The notes under the pieces were generated by a model. It did not search any database. It was not told the DNA's origin and worked only from the letters and a program-made list of their open reading frames with translations. Shown here in pieces: positions 53,454-62,729 of a stretch of 64,000 nucleotides of DNA (positions within the stretch are counted from its first letter, which is position 1; the number at the start of each line of letters is the position of its first letter). A program made the translations under genes and the position numbers. This DNA is from JBBQNR01 sp963774075 (GTDB lineage Bacteria > Actinomycetota > Thermoleophilia > Solirubrobacterales > JBBDJG01), in contig CAVZDP010000006.1 of assembly GCA_963774075.1 (NCBI GenBank), positions 1-64,000 on the forward strand, in the 5' to 3' direction.

Positions 53454-53948
53454 ATGCCCTTCGCCGTCTCCGGCTACGACTTCTCGCTCTTCCTTCACGT
53501 CACGGCCGTCGTGGTCGGCTTCGGCGCCACGTTCGCCGAGGCTCTCGCCTTCCCGGTCGCGATGAAGGTGGGCGCGAGGCATCTCCCGTACGTCCACCGC
53601 CTGCAACTGGCCATCAACCAGTGGCTCGCGACGCCCGCGCTCGTGATCGTGATCGCCACCGGCATGTACCAGGTTGCCGATCGGGACTTCGACCTCGGCG
53701 ATTTCTGGCTCAGCGGGACGTTCACGATCGTGATCGTGATCGGCGGGCTCATCGGCGCCTACTTCATCCCCACCGACCGGCGGCTCGCCGTGATGGTGGA
53801 GCGCGAGATCGCCGCCGCCGGCGACGGAGAGGTGGTCCTGTCCGACGAGTATCAGCGCAAGGCGCGCATGGAGGGGATCGTCGGGACCATCACCGGACTG
53901 CTCATCGTCGCGGCGATCTACCTGATGGTGACGAAGCCTGGGCTTTAG
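53454..53948 (+). CDS. DUF2269-type membrane protein
   Basis: 164 residues with four helices (FSLFLHVTAVVVGFGATFAE, PALVIVIATGMYQVADRDF, FTIVIVIGGLIGAYFIPT, GIVGTITGLLIVAAIYLMVT). The LHVTAVVVGFG and ATGMYQVAD segments fit the DUF2269 integral membrane family, whose role is unknown. ATG 53454 is chosen because the long open frame upstream is antisense to ccmF. It is divergent from ccmF and converges with the following gene. Confidence 0.75.
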   Translation: MPFAVSGYDFSLFLHVTAVVVGFGATFAEALAFPVAMKVGARHLPYVHRLQLAINQWLATPALVIVIATGMYQVADRDFDLGDFWLSGTFTIVIVIGGLIGAYFIPTDRRLAVMVEREIAAAGDGEVVLSDEYQRKARMEGIVGTITGLLIVAAIYLMVTKPGL

Positions 53949-53958
53949 CCGCCCGCGC

Positions 53959-54549
53959 TTACTTCTCGACGTCGAACGAGAGGATGATCTTTGCGGTCTC
54001 GCGCGCCACGTCCTCGGCGCCGCCGCTCGAGACGGTGTTGAGCGCGTAGCTGCGATCACCGGCCGGCACGACGAGGATGGAGTGCACCGTGTTCTTCCGG
54101 GTCCGGACGTAGGAGTAGAAAAACGCCTTCCCGGCGGGAATGTTCACTGTCCGTGAAGACTGCCTGCGGAAGTCCGGCACGCGCTTCTCGAGGGAGCGCG
54201 TCAGATCGCCGGAGAGCGCGCTGAAGTCGCCGGGAGCGCGCTTCTCCCTGCGGAGGATCACGGTGCCCCGGCCGTCCTGGCGGCGCACTACCGCGAGCGG
54301 GCGTCCGCTCAGCGCGACGAGGTCCTTCTCGGACAGGGCGCGCCACCCCTTGGGGTAGGTGAGCGTGAAAGCGTCGGTGGAAGAGCCCTTCAGCTCTCCG
54401 CTCTTCTCGTCATCCCCCGTCAGCGCCCTGAATGCGAGAAACGCCGCCAGGACCATGCCGATCACTGCGAGCGCGAGAACGAGCGTGCGAGGCTGGAAGC
54501 GCCGCCCGGAGGCCGGCCCGTCGCCGAATGCGGTGTCGACAGTGGTCAA
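53959..54549 (-). CDS. Single-pass membrane protein with PsbP-like lipoprotein domain
   Basis: 196 residues from TTG 54549 with AAGGAAG eight bases upstream. A helix (TLVLALAVIGMVLAAFLAFR) is followed by a domain of about 140 residues: FTLTYPKGWRALSEKDLVAL, VILRREKRAPGDFSALSGDL, HSILVVPAGDRSYALNTVSS. The YPKGW...VVPAGDRSYALN pattern resembles PsbP/DUF1795-type modules common in actinobacterial membrane proteins. The role is unknown. The open frame upstream of this start is Arg/Thr-rich and not protein-like. Confidence 0.68.
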   Translation of the reverse strand: MTTVDTAFGDGPASGRRFQPRTLVLALAVIGMVLAAFLAFRALTGDDEKSGELKGSSTDAFTLTYPKGWRALSEKDLVALSGRPLAVVRRQDGRGTVILRREKRAPGDFSALSGDLTRSLEKRVPDFRRQSSRTVNIPAGKAFFYSYVRTRKNTVHSILVVPAGDRSYALNTVSSGGAEDVARETAKIILSFDVEK

Positions 54550-54658
54550 GGAAGCTTCCTTCGGTTGAGGTCCACGCCTCGCCGGAGTGAGCGAAGGTTC
54601 GCCGCCCTCTTCGACGGGTGCTGACGAGCTCCTTCCCCGGTCATCCTCACGGCGGCGC

Positions 54659-57472
54659 TCAGCGAGTGATGATGTAGCTCCAGGTGCGGGAGCTGTCGTT
54701 CGTGTCGCCACCGTTGTTGATGTTGCACAGGCGGATCGACAGACGGTCGGCCGTCGTCTGCGTGACATTGCTCGATGCGAGCGTGGCATCGAGTGTGGAA
54801 GGAGCATTGAGGATCACCTGGTCTCCGACCTGAATTCCGGGCACGCTGTTGGCGGGTGACTGCACCGTTGAGCAGGTCGTCGCCGTGATGTTCGGGGGGT
54901 CGATCGCGATGGTGCCGTTCAGGACCCCGATGTCCACGGCGCGCAGCGATCCGTCCGCTACCTCGGAGCTGCCGACCGCTCCGGCCGCGATCTCCGAGGA
55001 GCCCACCGAGTCGACCGCGAGGTCGGCTGCAGTGAGCGTGTCAAGGGCCACCTTGTCGGTGGTGACGGCGTTGGCTGCGAGCTTGGGGTTCGTGACGGCG
55101 CCATCCGCGAGCTCCGACGTGTTGACTGCGCCCGCGGCGATCTCGTCGGAGCCGACGGCGTCGGTCGCGAGGTCGGCGGCGGTGAGCGTGTCGGGGGCCA
55201 CCTTGGCCGAGGTGACCGCGTTGTCGGCGAGGTCCTCGGTGATGATCGAGCCGTTCACGATCTTGGAGGAGTCGACCGAGTCGGCTCCGAGGTCGGAGTT
55301 GGTCACGATGTTGCCGGGCGCGACGCGCGTCCAGGCACTGCCGTCCGAGCGGTACAGGGTGCCGCCGGAGACGTCGGTTGCGTAGTAGAGAAAGCCCTCG
55401 TTCGCGGGAGCGGCGGCGGGCCGAGCGGCGAGCGTGCCCGCCTGGTGGACCGACCCTGACCAGACGGTCTGGTTCAGGTCCCCGATCTGGATCGTCGCGT
55501 CGAGGATCTCCGCTGACGTCACGGCACCGGTGGCGATCTCGTCCGAGCCGACCGCGTTGGCGGCGATCTCGTCGGAGCCCACGGCGTTTGTGGCAATCTC
55601 GTCGGAGCCTACCGCGTCGGTTGCGATCTCCGAGGAGCCGACAGCGTTGGCGGCGAGCTCGTCGGAGCCGACTGAGTCGGTGGCGAGATCCGCTGCCGTC
55701 AGCGTGTCGGCCGCGACCTTGTCGGAGGTGACGGAGTCAGCTCCCAGCTTGGAGTTGGTGACGGAGCCATCGGCGAGCTCTGTGGTGTTGACGGCGCCGG
55801 CGGCGATCTCGTCCGAGCCGACCGCGTCGGTGGCGATCTCGGAGTTGCCGACCGCGTTGGCGGCGAGCTCGTCCGAGCCGACCGCGTCGGTCGCTAGCTC
55901 GGCCGACCCGACCGCGTCGGCTGCCAGCTCATCGGATCCAACCGAGTTGGTTGCGAGGTCCGCGGCTGTAAGGGTGTCGGCGGCGACCTTGTCGGAGGTG
56001 ACGGAGTCAGCTCCAAGCTTCGAGTTCGTGACGGAGCCATCGGCGAGCTCGGTGGTGCCGACGGCACCAGCCGCGATCTCGTCCGAGCCGACCGAGTCGG
56101 TCGCCAGGTCAGCGGCGGTAAGCGTGTCGGCCGCGACCTTGTCGGAGGTGACGGAGTCGGCTCCCAGCTTGGAGTTGGTGACGGAGCCATCGGCGAGGTC
56201 TGTGGTGTTGACGGCGCCGGCGGCGATCTCGTCCGAGCCGACCGCGTCGGTGGCGATCTCGGAGTTGCCGACCGCGTTGGCGGCGAGCTCGTCCGAGCCG
56301 ACCGCGTCGGTCGCTAGCTCGGCCGACCCGACCGCGTCGGCTGCCAGCTCATCGGATCCAACCGAGTTGGTTGCGAGGTCCGCGGCTATAAGGGTGTCGG
56401 CGGCGACCTTGTCGGAGGTGACCGAGTCGGCCCCGAGCTTGGAGTTCGTGACCGAGCCATCGGCGAGCTCTGTGGTGTTGACGGCGCCGGCGGCGATCTC
56501 GTCCGAGCCGACGGCGTCGGTGGCAAGCTCCGAGGAGCCGACCGCATTGGCGGCGAGCTCGTCCGAGCCGACCGAGTCGGTCGCCAGGTCAGCGGCGGTA
56601 AGCGTGTCGGCCGCGACCTTGTCGGAGGTGACGGAGTCGGCCCCGAGCTTCGCGTTCGTGACGGAGCCGTCGGCGAGCTCGGCTGTGCCCACGGCACCGG
56701 CCGCGATCTCGTCCGAGCCGACGGCGTCGGTCGCGAGCTCCGAAGAACCGACCGCATTGGCGGCGATCTCGTCCGAGCCTACCGAGTCGGTCGCCAGGTC
56801 AGCGGCGGTAAGCGTGTCGGCGGCAACCTTGTCGGAGGTGACGGAGTCGGCTCCGAGCTTCGAGTTCGTGACGGAGCCATCGGCGAGCTCGGTGGTGCCG
56901 ACGGCACCGGCCGCGATCTCGTCCGAGCCGACGGCGTCGGTTGCTATGTCCTCACCCCCGATGGTCTCGTCGAGGATCTTGGTGCTCGTGACCGAGTTGT
57001 CGGCGAGCTCGCCCGTGCCCACCGCGCCACTGGCGATGTCCTCACCCTCGATGGTCTCGTCGGCGATCTTGGGGCTGGTGACGGAGCCGTCGCGCAGGTC
57101 CTCGGTGTCGATTCCTCCGTCGGCGATCCGATCGGAGCCGATCTGGAGCTGGAGCTGCCGCAGCATCTCCTTGAGCAGCCGGTCGTGACTCGACGTGGCG
57201 AGCACCGCCTTCCTCCAGCATCTGTAGGCCTGCTTGGTGAAGAAGCGCCCCTTGGAGACCCTGTAGATCTTTCTGTGCACACAGCTGCGCTTCTTGGCCT
57301 TCTTCTTCTTTGCAGCCGCCTGAACGGCGTGCTGCCCACTCGAAGGAGAGGCCGATGTCCCCGTGATCCCGGAGGCAGGCGCGCCGGCGAACGCGGTAGG
57401 CGCCAGGATGGCCAGTGCGAGAGCGCAGAGAATCGCGGTCACGCACGCACGCTGCGTCGAGCAGAAATCCAT
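54659..57472 (-). CDS. Giant ten-residue-repeat secreted protein
   Basis: 937 residues. After a signal peptide (VTAILCALALAILAPTAFAG) and a basic Cys-containing segment (KKKKAKKRSCVHRKIYRVSK), a coiled coil (LLKEMLRQLQLQIGSDRI) leads into hundreds of residues of about ten-residue repeats, such as ELADGSVTNSKLGADSVTSD, KVAADTLTAADLATDSVGSD and EIAAGAVGTTELADG. Each decamer has Val/Leu/Ile at two fixed places and Ala/Ser/Asp between, which fits a beta-solenoid. A pair of aromatic-rich inserts (IQIGDLNQTVWSGSVHQAGT) interrupts it once. The C-terminal domain (about 870-937) has one Cys pair-like set. DNA repeats inside are nearly identical. Likely a surface fibre; no known function. Confidence 0.85.
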   Translation of the reverse strand: MDFCSTQRACVTAILCALALAILAPTAFAGAPASGITGTSASPSSGQHAVQAAAKKKKAKKRSCVHRKIYRVSKGRFFTKQAYRCWRKAVLATSSHDRLLKEMLRQLQLQIGSDRIADGGIDTEDLRDGSVTSPKIADETIEGEDIASGAVGTGELADNSVTSTKILDETIGGEDIATDAVGSDEIAAGAVGTTELADGSVTNSKLGADSVTSDKVAADTLTAADLATDSVGSDEIAANAVGSSELATDAVGSDEIAAGAVGTAELADGSVTNAKLGADSVTSDKVAADTLTAADLATDSVGSDELAANAVGSSELATDAVGSDEIAAGAVNTTELADGSVTNSKLGADSVTSDKVAADTLIAADLATNSVGSDELAADAVGSAELATDAVGSDELAANAVGNSEIATDAVGSDEIAAGAVNTTDLADGSVTNSKLGADSVTSDKVAADTLTAADLATDSVGSDEIAAGAVGTTELADGSVTNSKLGADSVTSDKVAADTLTAADLATNSVGSDELAADAVGSAELATDAVGSDELAANAVGNSEIATDAVGSDEIAAGAVNTTELADGSVTNSKLGADSVTSDKVAADTLTAADLATDSVGSDELAANAVGSSEIATDAVGSDEIATNAVGSDEIAANAVGSDEIATGAVTSAEILDATIQIGDLNQTVWSGSVHQAGTLAARPAAAPANEGFLYYATDVSGGTLYRSDGSAWTRVAPGNIVTNSDLGADSVDSSKIVNGSIITEDLADNAVTSAKVAPDTLTAADLATDAVGSDEIAAGAVNTSELADGAVTNPKLAANAVTTDKVALDTLTAADLAVDSVGSSEIAAGAVGSSEVADGSLRAVDIGVLNGTIAIDPPNITATTCSTVQSPANSVPGIQVGDQVILNAPSTLDATLASSNVTQTTADRLSIRLCNINNGGDTNDSSRTWSYIITR
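55701..56422. repeat. Recent 420-bp direct duplication within the repeat protein gene
   Basis: The segment 55701-56002 recurs at 56121-56422, exactly 420 bases on (140 codons, 14 decamers). By eye only about three bases differ (55739, 55777, 55968). Shorter identical blocks also recur, for example 56101-56160 with 56581-56640. The copies keep the frame, so the protein grew by whole repeat units. Confidence 0.85.
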
Positions 57473-57619
57473 TCTTATCTCCAGGGGGCTTGAGGGGGCT
57501 TTTTCGAGGCGGTGGGCCGAGCCGTCCGTGGCCGGATGTGTCGCCGTAGCCTCAGTATCGGACGAGCGTTGAAAAAACTTATGGACGCAATGCGTAGCTG
57601 GGACGCCGCTGTCCAGAGC

Positions 57620-57652
57620 GAAGGCCGGGAGCGGCTGGCGCCCCCGGCCTTC
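57620..57652. terminator. Strong GC hairpin after the Cys-rich secreted protein gene
   Basis: GAAGGCCGGG pairs with CCCGGCCTTC. It lies 31-64 bases after the stop of the gene ending at 57684 (minus strand). A short T run follows on the plus strand only, so the minus-strand terminator is plausible but not classical. Confidence 0.5.
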
Positions 57653-57683
57653 TTTGCTGCCCTTTGGTTTGTGTGGGTCTACG

Positions 57684-58514
57684 TTACGGCGCGAACACCG
57701 ACTCCGCGCGGACGACCGTCTCGTCCCCGCTCCCGCCGGGTCCCACGCACACCGGCGCCGGCGCCGGGGGCGGGCAGGCGAACGTGCCGTCCGGCCCCGG
57801 GTGGAGCACGGTGATCTCGTCCGTGAACCTGATCGTCTCTCGCTGGAATTCCGTCACGATGCCCGGGGCGACCGCGTCGAAGCTGGTCGCCCACATGCAG
57901 GTCGATCCCGGAGGGGCCCCGGCCGCGCCGACCGGAGCGCATGGGGACATGAAACCCATGGTGATGTCGAACTGGGTCGCCGTGACGCACGGCGGTCCAC
58001 CACCTCCCGCCGCGCACGGCACCATTCCCGGCGCGTTCGCATGGTCGGTGAACCTCAGATCCATGTTGAGCGACACCGGGCCGGCATAGTCCGCACCAGC
58101 CGCCGGGCACCCGAGCCCAGGCGCTGTGCACGTAATGTCCGTGATCGTGCCCGCCACGGTGATGTCTTCCTGATCGCCTGCGGCAGTCGTGCACGGCAGT
58201 GGCTGGACCGGCGGTGGTACGCAGCCGACGTCGAGGCGCACGAAACCGGCAGCGGCCCCGGCAGCTCCGCTGGTCAGAGGCGACTCGAGCACCGGCGGGC
58301 CACAGGACGGCGCGCCGGGTGGCAGCCCGTGGCCGGCGGTCACGGCCCCGGGTACGCAGGGTATGAATGCGGGCGCGAGCGGCACGCGCAGCGGGGTGCC
58401 CCCTCCGAGGCGCGGGTGGGTGGCGGACGCGCTCGTGGTGAGCCCGAGGGCGAGGAGCAGGCCGAACGCGGCGGCAGCAAGGGCCACGCGCCCGGGACGG
58501 GCGAGATCTCTCAT
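57684..58514 (-). CDS. Secreted Cys-rich hypothetical protein
   Basis: 276 residues from ATG 58514 with GGAGG nearby. Signal peptide (VALAAAAFGLLLALGLTTSA SA). The mature part has about twelve cysteines spread through beta-like sections (DITVAGTITDITCTAPGLGC, SLNMDLRFTDHANAPGMVPC, RETIRFTDEITVLHPGPDGT), suggesting disulfides in an extracellular beta domain. I recognise no family. A run of Pro-Ala (PPPAPAPVCVGPGG) precedes the end. Confidence 0.65.
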   Translation of the reverse strand: MRDLARPGRVALAAAAFGLLLALGLTTSASATHPRLGGGTPLRVPLAPAFIPCVPGAVTAGHGLPPGAPSCGPPVLESPLTSGAAGAAAGFVRLDVGCVPPPVQPLPCTTAAGDQEDITVAGTITDITCTAPGLGCPAAGADYAGPVSLNMDLRFTDHANAPGMVPCAAGGGGPPCVTATQFDITMGFMSPCAPVGAAGAPPGSTCMWATSFDAVAPGIVTEFQRETIRFTDEITVLHPGPDGTFACPPPAPAPVCVGPGGSGDETVVRAESVFAP

Positions 58515-58669
58515 GTGTCCTCCCGTGGGAAGGAGTTCCGGCTGGGTGACCGCCATCCGAGCGGGCCCAGTCCTTGCTTCTCGCCTCAGCCCCCAGCTAC
58601 TTCTAACGGCCTGGGTGAACCATGTCAAGGCTCGAGGAGGGGGCTTCGCCCTAAGCTGGAGAGCTGGAG

Positions 58670-60202
58670 ATGCTGGGCGGCAGGCCGGATACCTGGAGGC
58701 GCTTCGTCGCCCATGCGCTCGAGGCTCGGCAGCGGCCTCGCTGGGACGAGGAGGAGCGGGAGTACAAGCTGGCCGTTGTGGAAGGGGGAGCCCGAGCGAT
58801 CGCGCTGGCCGCCGAGGATGGCGAGTGGCTCGAGGCGATCGACGAGGCGCTGGACGACCTCTTCCCGGGGCTCGGCGGCTATCGCTACGACCTTCCGGAC
58901 GAGCGCGAGCTCAAGTGGCTCCGGACCTGGGCCTCGGCGGATCCCTTATCGGGACGGGAGGCGGTGGCCTCGTTCGCGGATCCGGAAGCGGCGCCCGAGA
59001 AGCGCTTCGAGGCGTACGCTCAGGTGGTCGAGCGCGCATGGAGCGCGGGCGCGGCTCCGCGCAGCGAAGCGGCCGCGGTCGTGATCGGCTCGTTTCTGAA
59101 CTTCGCTATCGACCCGGCATCGCTCCCACTCATGAAGGGATGGTTCTTCGAGTCGCTTCAGGAGGCGCTTGAAGCGAAACCGCTCCCCGGCGGGCTCGCT
59201 GAGCGGTACGCCGGGCACGTCTCGTTCGCGTCCGCACTCGAAGGCACCCTCCGCGCCGAAGGCGTTCCCGTTCGCGACATGATCGACGTCCAGAGCCTCG
59301 TCTTCATCGCCGCGCGCGAGCGGGCCCTTTGGGCGGAGAAGCCGCCGCCGGCCGAGCCTCCCCGGCGAAGCCCGCCGGCCTACCTCTCCGTCGTCTCGAT
59401 GTACCGCAACGAGGCGCCTTACCTGCGCGAGTGGATCGAGTTCAACCGCCTGGTCGGCGTGGAGCGCTTCTTCCTCTACGACAACGAGTCGAGCGACGAC
59501 CACCTGGATGTGCTTGCGCCTTACATCGACGACGGCACGGTCACCGTCCACCACTGGCCGTCGGCGCAGGTGGGCAGCCAGGATCCCGCCGCTGTGGATC
59601 GCACGCCGCCAAACCAGGCGCGTGCGTTCGACCATGCGCTGCGCGAGCACTGCGAGGAGTCGCGCTGGATCGCCTTCGTCGACCTCGACGAGTTCCTCTT
59701 CTCCCCCACCGGGCGCCCACTGCCCGAGGTGCTCTCCGCCTACGAGCGCTGGCCCGGGGTGTGCGTGAACGAGGCCGTGTTCGGGACGTCGGGCCACGAC
59801 GTCCCGCCGCGCGGGCTGGTGATCGAGAGCTATGTGCACCGCGCCGGAGACTCGTCGAACCGCTATGTCAAGTGCATCGTCGATCCCGTGCGGGCGGAGC
59901 GCTGCATCGGCCCGCACAGGTTCGTATATCGGAGCGGTCTCGCGGTCAACGAGGAGGAGATTCCCGTTGTCGGCCCCGTGACGAGGTCGACGACGTTCGA
60001 CCGCCTGCGCATCAACCACTACTACATGAAGTCGCGCGAGGAATTCCGAGCCAAGCACGGCGTGCACCTCGGCAGGCAGGCACGGCTTCCGATGGAGGAG
60101 CGCCTGAGCGCCGTGCGCGACGAGACGCTGGCCGCCTACGTACCCGCGTTGCGCGAGGCGCTCGCCCGCGGGAACCATGGGCGGGCGCCGCCCTCCCGAT
60201 GA
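58670..60202 (+). CDS. Glycosyltransferase (GT92-like) with shared novel N-terminal domain, copy 2
   Basis: 510 residues. Residues 8-215 match the N-terminal domain of the 30.5-kb fusion (TWRRFVAHALEARQRPRWDE ... RDMIDVQSLVFIAARERALW). The GT-A domain follows at about 240-490: YLSVVSMYRNEAPYLREWIE, RFFLYDNESSDDHLDVLAPY, metal-binding FVDLDEFLFSP. Ends without a methyltransferase. It overlaps the next gene by four bases (ATGA), a tandem pair of paralogues. The cytoplasmic location (no signal or membrane helix) suits action on a lipid-linked or nucleotide-sugar substrate. Confidence 0.83.
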   Translation: MLGGRPDTWRRFVAHALEARQRPRWDEEEREYKLAVVEGGARAIALAAEDGEWLEAIDEALDDLFPGLGGYRYDLPDERELKWLRTWASADPLSGREAVASFADPEAAPEKRFEAYAQVVERAWSAGAAPRSEAAAVVIGSFLNFAIDPASLPLMKGWFFESLQEALEAKPLPGGLAERYAGHVSFASALEGTLRAEGVPVRDMIDVQSLVFIAARERALWAEKPPPAEPPRRSPPAYLSVVSMYRNEAPYLREWIEFNRLVGVERFFLYDNESSDDHLDVLAPYIDDGTVTVHHWPSAQVGSQDPAAVDRTPPNQARAFDHALREHCEESRWIAFVDLDEFLFSPTGRPLPEVLSAYERWPGVCVNEAVFGTSGHDVPPRGLVIESYVHRAGDSSNRYVKCIVDPVRAERCIGPHRFVYRSGLAVNEEEIPVVGPVTRSTTFDRLRINHYYMKSREEFRAKHGVHLGRQARLPMEERLSAVRDETLAAYVPALREALARGNHGRAPPSR

Positions 60203-61755
60203 CCGCGGCAGCCTGGCAGCGTTTCGTCGCCTACGCGAAGCGCGCCCGCACGAAGCCGTCCTTCGACGAGGAGGAGCGCACCTACAAGTTCGCGGTCGTC
60301 GACGGACTGGAATCAGTTCTCGAGGCGATTCAATCCTCGCAGTCGGACTGGTTCCAGCAGCTCGTACAGGTGCTGAGGGATCCTTTTGTCGAGGTGGGCG
60401 GACATCGCTACGACCTCCCGAACTGGCCGCAGATCCATTGGATGCGCGAGTGGAACCACGCCGACGCGGAATCGCTGCGGGCGGCGGTCGCTCCCTTCGC
60501 CGAGCGAGACCTCGAGCCCCGTGAGCGCTTTGGGCTCTTCGCGCGCCAGGCCGAGGAGGCGATGGACGCTGGAACAGCGGCCTCTAACACCGGAGCCCCG
60601 CTCGCGATGGGAGGGCTACTCAACTTCGCGAGCGCTCCGTACGAATTGCCGCTGATTCGCGCCTGGCCCTTCGAGTACCTCGAGCAGATTCTCGGCCGGC
60701 CGACGGGGACCGGCGCCTCCCTCGCCGGCCAGTACGAGCGCCACCTGGGCTTCGGGCGCTGGCTGCTCGTGGAGCTGCCACACGCGGGGGTGAGCGTGCG
60801 CGACTTGATCGACGTGCAGAGCATCGTCTTCATCTGTGCAGCAGAGCGGCGCTTCTGGGTAGAGGACAAGCCCTCATCCGCGCGGGCCCCTTCGACCGAG
60901 CGGCGGAGCGCCGAGCCGAGCCGAGGTAGCCGCGGGCCCGAGCCTCCGGCATATCTCTCGATCACCGCGATGTTCCGCGACGAGGCGCCCTACCTGCGTG
61001 AGTGGATCGAGTTCCACCGCCTGGTCGGCGTGGAGCGCTTCTTCCTCTACGACAACATGAGCGTGGACGCGCACGCCGAGGTGCTCGCCCCATATATCGC
61101 CGACGGGACGGTGGTCGTGCACGAGTGGCCGTTCTTCCCGGGCCAGCAGGAGGCCTATGGTCACACGCTCGCCGAGCACGGCCACGAGTCGCGCTGGATC
61201 GCGTTCATCGACGTCGACGAGTTCCTTTTCTCGCCGACGCGACGATCCGTCGCGGACTTGCTGGGCCACTACGAGCGCTGGCCGGCCGTCGGCGTCAACT
61301 GGGCGATGTTCGGAACCTCAGGTCACCACGACCGCCCGCGGGGGCTCGTAATAGAGAGCTACCACCGTCGCGCGCCCGACGATGCGCTCAGCAACCGCTA
61401 CATCAAGAGCATCATCGACCCGCGGCGAGTGGCGAGCACGGGCAACGCTCACTACTTCATCTACGACCGCTACACCACCGTGGACGAGAACGAGTATCCG
61501 GTTCAAGGCCCGCTCACGAAGTCGGTCTCCTTCGACCTGCTGCGGCTGAACCACTACTTCACGCGCTCCGAACGCGAGGCGCGCGAAAAGCTCAAGGGCC
61601 GGGGAGACATCTGGGACTCCCTGTCGGAAGCTCGCCGCCAGGAGGTGGAGCACGGTCGCTTCAGCCGCATCGGCGACGAGGCCATCAAGTCCTACCTGCC
61701 AGCGCTGCGGGCGTCGCTCGAACGAGCGGCCGAGCGGGACGAGCAGGGCCACTAG
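60199..61755 (+). CDS. Glycosyltransferase (GT92-like) with shared novel N-terminal domain, copy 3
   Basis: 518 residues from the ATG that overlaps the stop of copy 2. The N-terminal domain is AWQRFVAYAKRARTKPSFDE ... RDLIDVQSIVFICAAERRFW. A short Ser/Arg/Pro linker follows, then the GT-A domain YLSITAMFRDEAPYLREWIE, FFLYDNMSVDAHAEVLAPYI and FIDVDEFLFSP. The two copies share the whole plan but differ throughout, so the duplication is old. A possible function is successive sugar addition by copies 2 and 3. Confidence 0.83.
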   Translation: MTAAAWQRFVAYAKRARTKPSFDEEERTYKFAVVDGLESVLEAIQSSQSDWFQQLVQVLRDPFVEVGGHRYDLPNWPQIHWMREWNHADAESLRAAVAPFAERDLEPRERFGLFARQAEEAMDAGTAASNTGAPLAMGGLLNFASAPYELPLIRAWPFEYLEQILGRPTGTGASLAGQYERHLGFGRWLLVELPHAGVSVRDLIDVQSIVFICAAERRFWVEDKPSSARAPSTERRSAEPSRGSRGPEPPAYLSITAMFRDEAPYLREWIEFHRLVGVERFFLYDNMSVDAHAEVLAPYIADGTVVVHEWPFFPGQQEAYGHTLAEHGHESRWIAFIDVDEFLFSPTRRSVADLLGHYERWPAVGVNWAMFGTSGHHDRPRGLVIESYHRRAPDDALSNRYIKSIIDPRRVASTGNAHYFIYDRYTTVDENEYPVQGPLTKSVSFDLLRLNHYFTRSEREAREKLKGRGDIWDSLSEARRQEVEHGRFSRIGDEAIKSYLPALRASLERAAERDEQGH

Positions 61756-61766
61756 ACGATTGAGCC

Positions 61767-62678
61767 ATGGCTGCGGTGGTGGCGGTCACTCTCTGCTCGG
61801 TCGCAGCCGGGATCGCGTGTGCGCGCCGCATGGCCTCGGCGCCCCGGATCGCCGAGGCGGGTCTGTCGGTGACGCTGTGGCTGATCCTCCCGATCATCAC
61901 GTTCTTCAACCTGGCGCGCTTCGAGTTCACCGGAGCTGTGGGCGCCGGGATCGCGTTCGCGTACCTGGGCCTCGGCTGCTCGCTGGGCCTTGCCTACGTA
62001 CTCGCGAGCGGTCCGCTGGGGCTGGAGGGTCCGGCGCGCGGCGCCTTTCTGTGCGCGTCGTTCGTCACGAACTCGGGCTTCCTCGGCCTCCCGTTCACGG
62101 CGGCGCTGCTGGGCTACGACGACCTGCCCGCGGCGGTCACGTACGACGTCCTGGTGTCGGCGCCGTCTCTGCTCCTCGTGGCGTTCGCTATCGGGGCCTA
62201 CTACCGGAAGGAGTCCGACGCGACGGAGCGCGCCGTGCCCGCCTTCCTTTCCAGGAACCCCGCGCTCTATGCGGCGATCGCCGGGCTCCTCGCGCCGGAC
62301 GCCCTGGCGCCGGACTGGGCGGTCGACGCCTCGCGCGCCCTCCTCGTGCTCATGGCCCCGATCGGCTTCTTCGCGCTCGGCGTTTTCGCCTCCGCAGGTG
62401 CCCGGGACGACTTTCGCTTCCCCCCTCCCCTCACGCGCGCGGTCGCGGCTGCGTCGGCGCTCAAGCTCTGCGTCCCCGTTGCCGTGATGTTCGCGTGCTC
62501 GCGCCTGATCCACGACGTTCCCGACGCCTATCTCGTCCAGGCGGCGATGCCGGCCGGGCTGAACACGCTTCTGCTCGTGGCGGTGTACCGCCTCGACCGT
62601 GCCCTGATCGCGGGTGCGCTCGTGTACACGACGGCGGTCGTGCTCGTTTGGGGCCTGGCCGCAACGCTCCTCACATGA
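61767..62678 (+). CDS. AEC-family (auxin efflux carrier-like) transporter
   Basis: 303 residues and about ten hydrophobic helices. The ASFVTNSGFLGLPFTAALLG motif (Asn-Ser-Gly in helix 4) and the C-terminal half with QAAMPAGLNTLLLVAVYRL are typical of bacterial AEC permeases (PF03547), which move organic acids or other anions. It lies 11 bases after the glycosyltransferase gene, so it may be co-transcribed, but the functions do not obviously match. Confidence 0.85.
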   Translation: MAAVVAVTLCSVAAGIACARRMASAPRIAEAGLSVTLWLILPIITFFNLARFEFTGAVGAGIAFAYLGLGCSLGLAYVLASGPLGLEGPARGAFLCASFVTNSGFLGLPFTAALLGYDDLPAAVTYDVLVSAPSLLLVAFAIGAYYRKESDATERAVPAFLSRNPALYAAIAGLLAPDALAPDWAVDASRALLVLMAPIGFFALGVFASAGARDDFRFPPPLTRAVAAASALKLCVPVAVMFACSRLIHDVPDAYLVQAAMPAGLNTLLLVAVYRLDRALIAGALVYTTAVVLVWGLAATLLT

Positions 62679-62729
62679 GGAACGGTCGTCACACACTCGA
62701 GACGTTCAGCCGTATAGGTTTGGCTCAGC

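Noticed and set aside
55500..56950. CRISPR-like regular repeats
   Set aside because: Period is 30 bases without unique spacers, it stays in frame as a protein, and no cas gene is near.
55434..57188. 584-residue open frame on the plus strand with Ser/Ala-rich repeats
   Set aside because: It mirrors the decamer-repeat gene on the minus strand. Regular GC-rich repeats keep stops out of the opposite frame. No signal peptide or start context.
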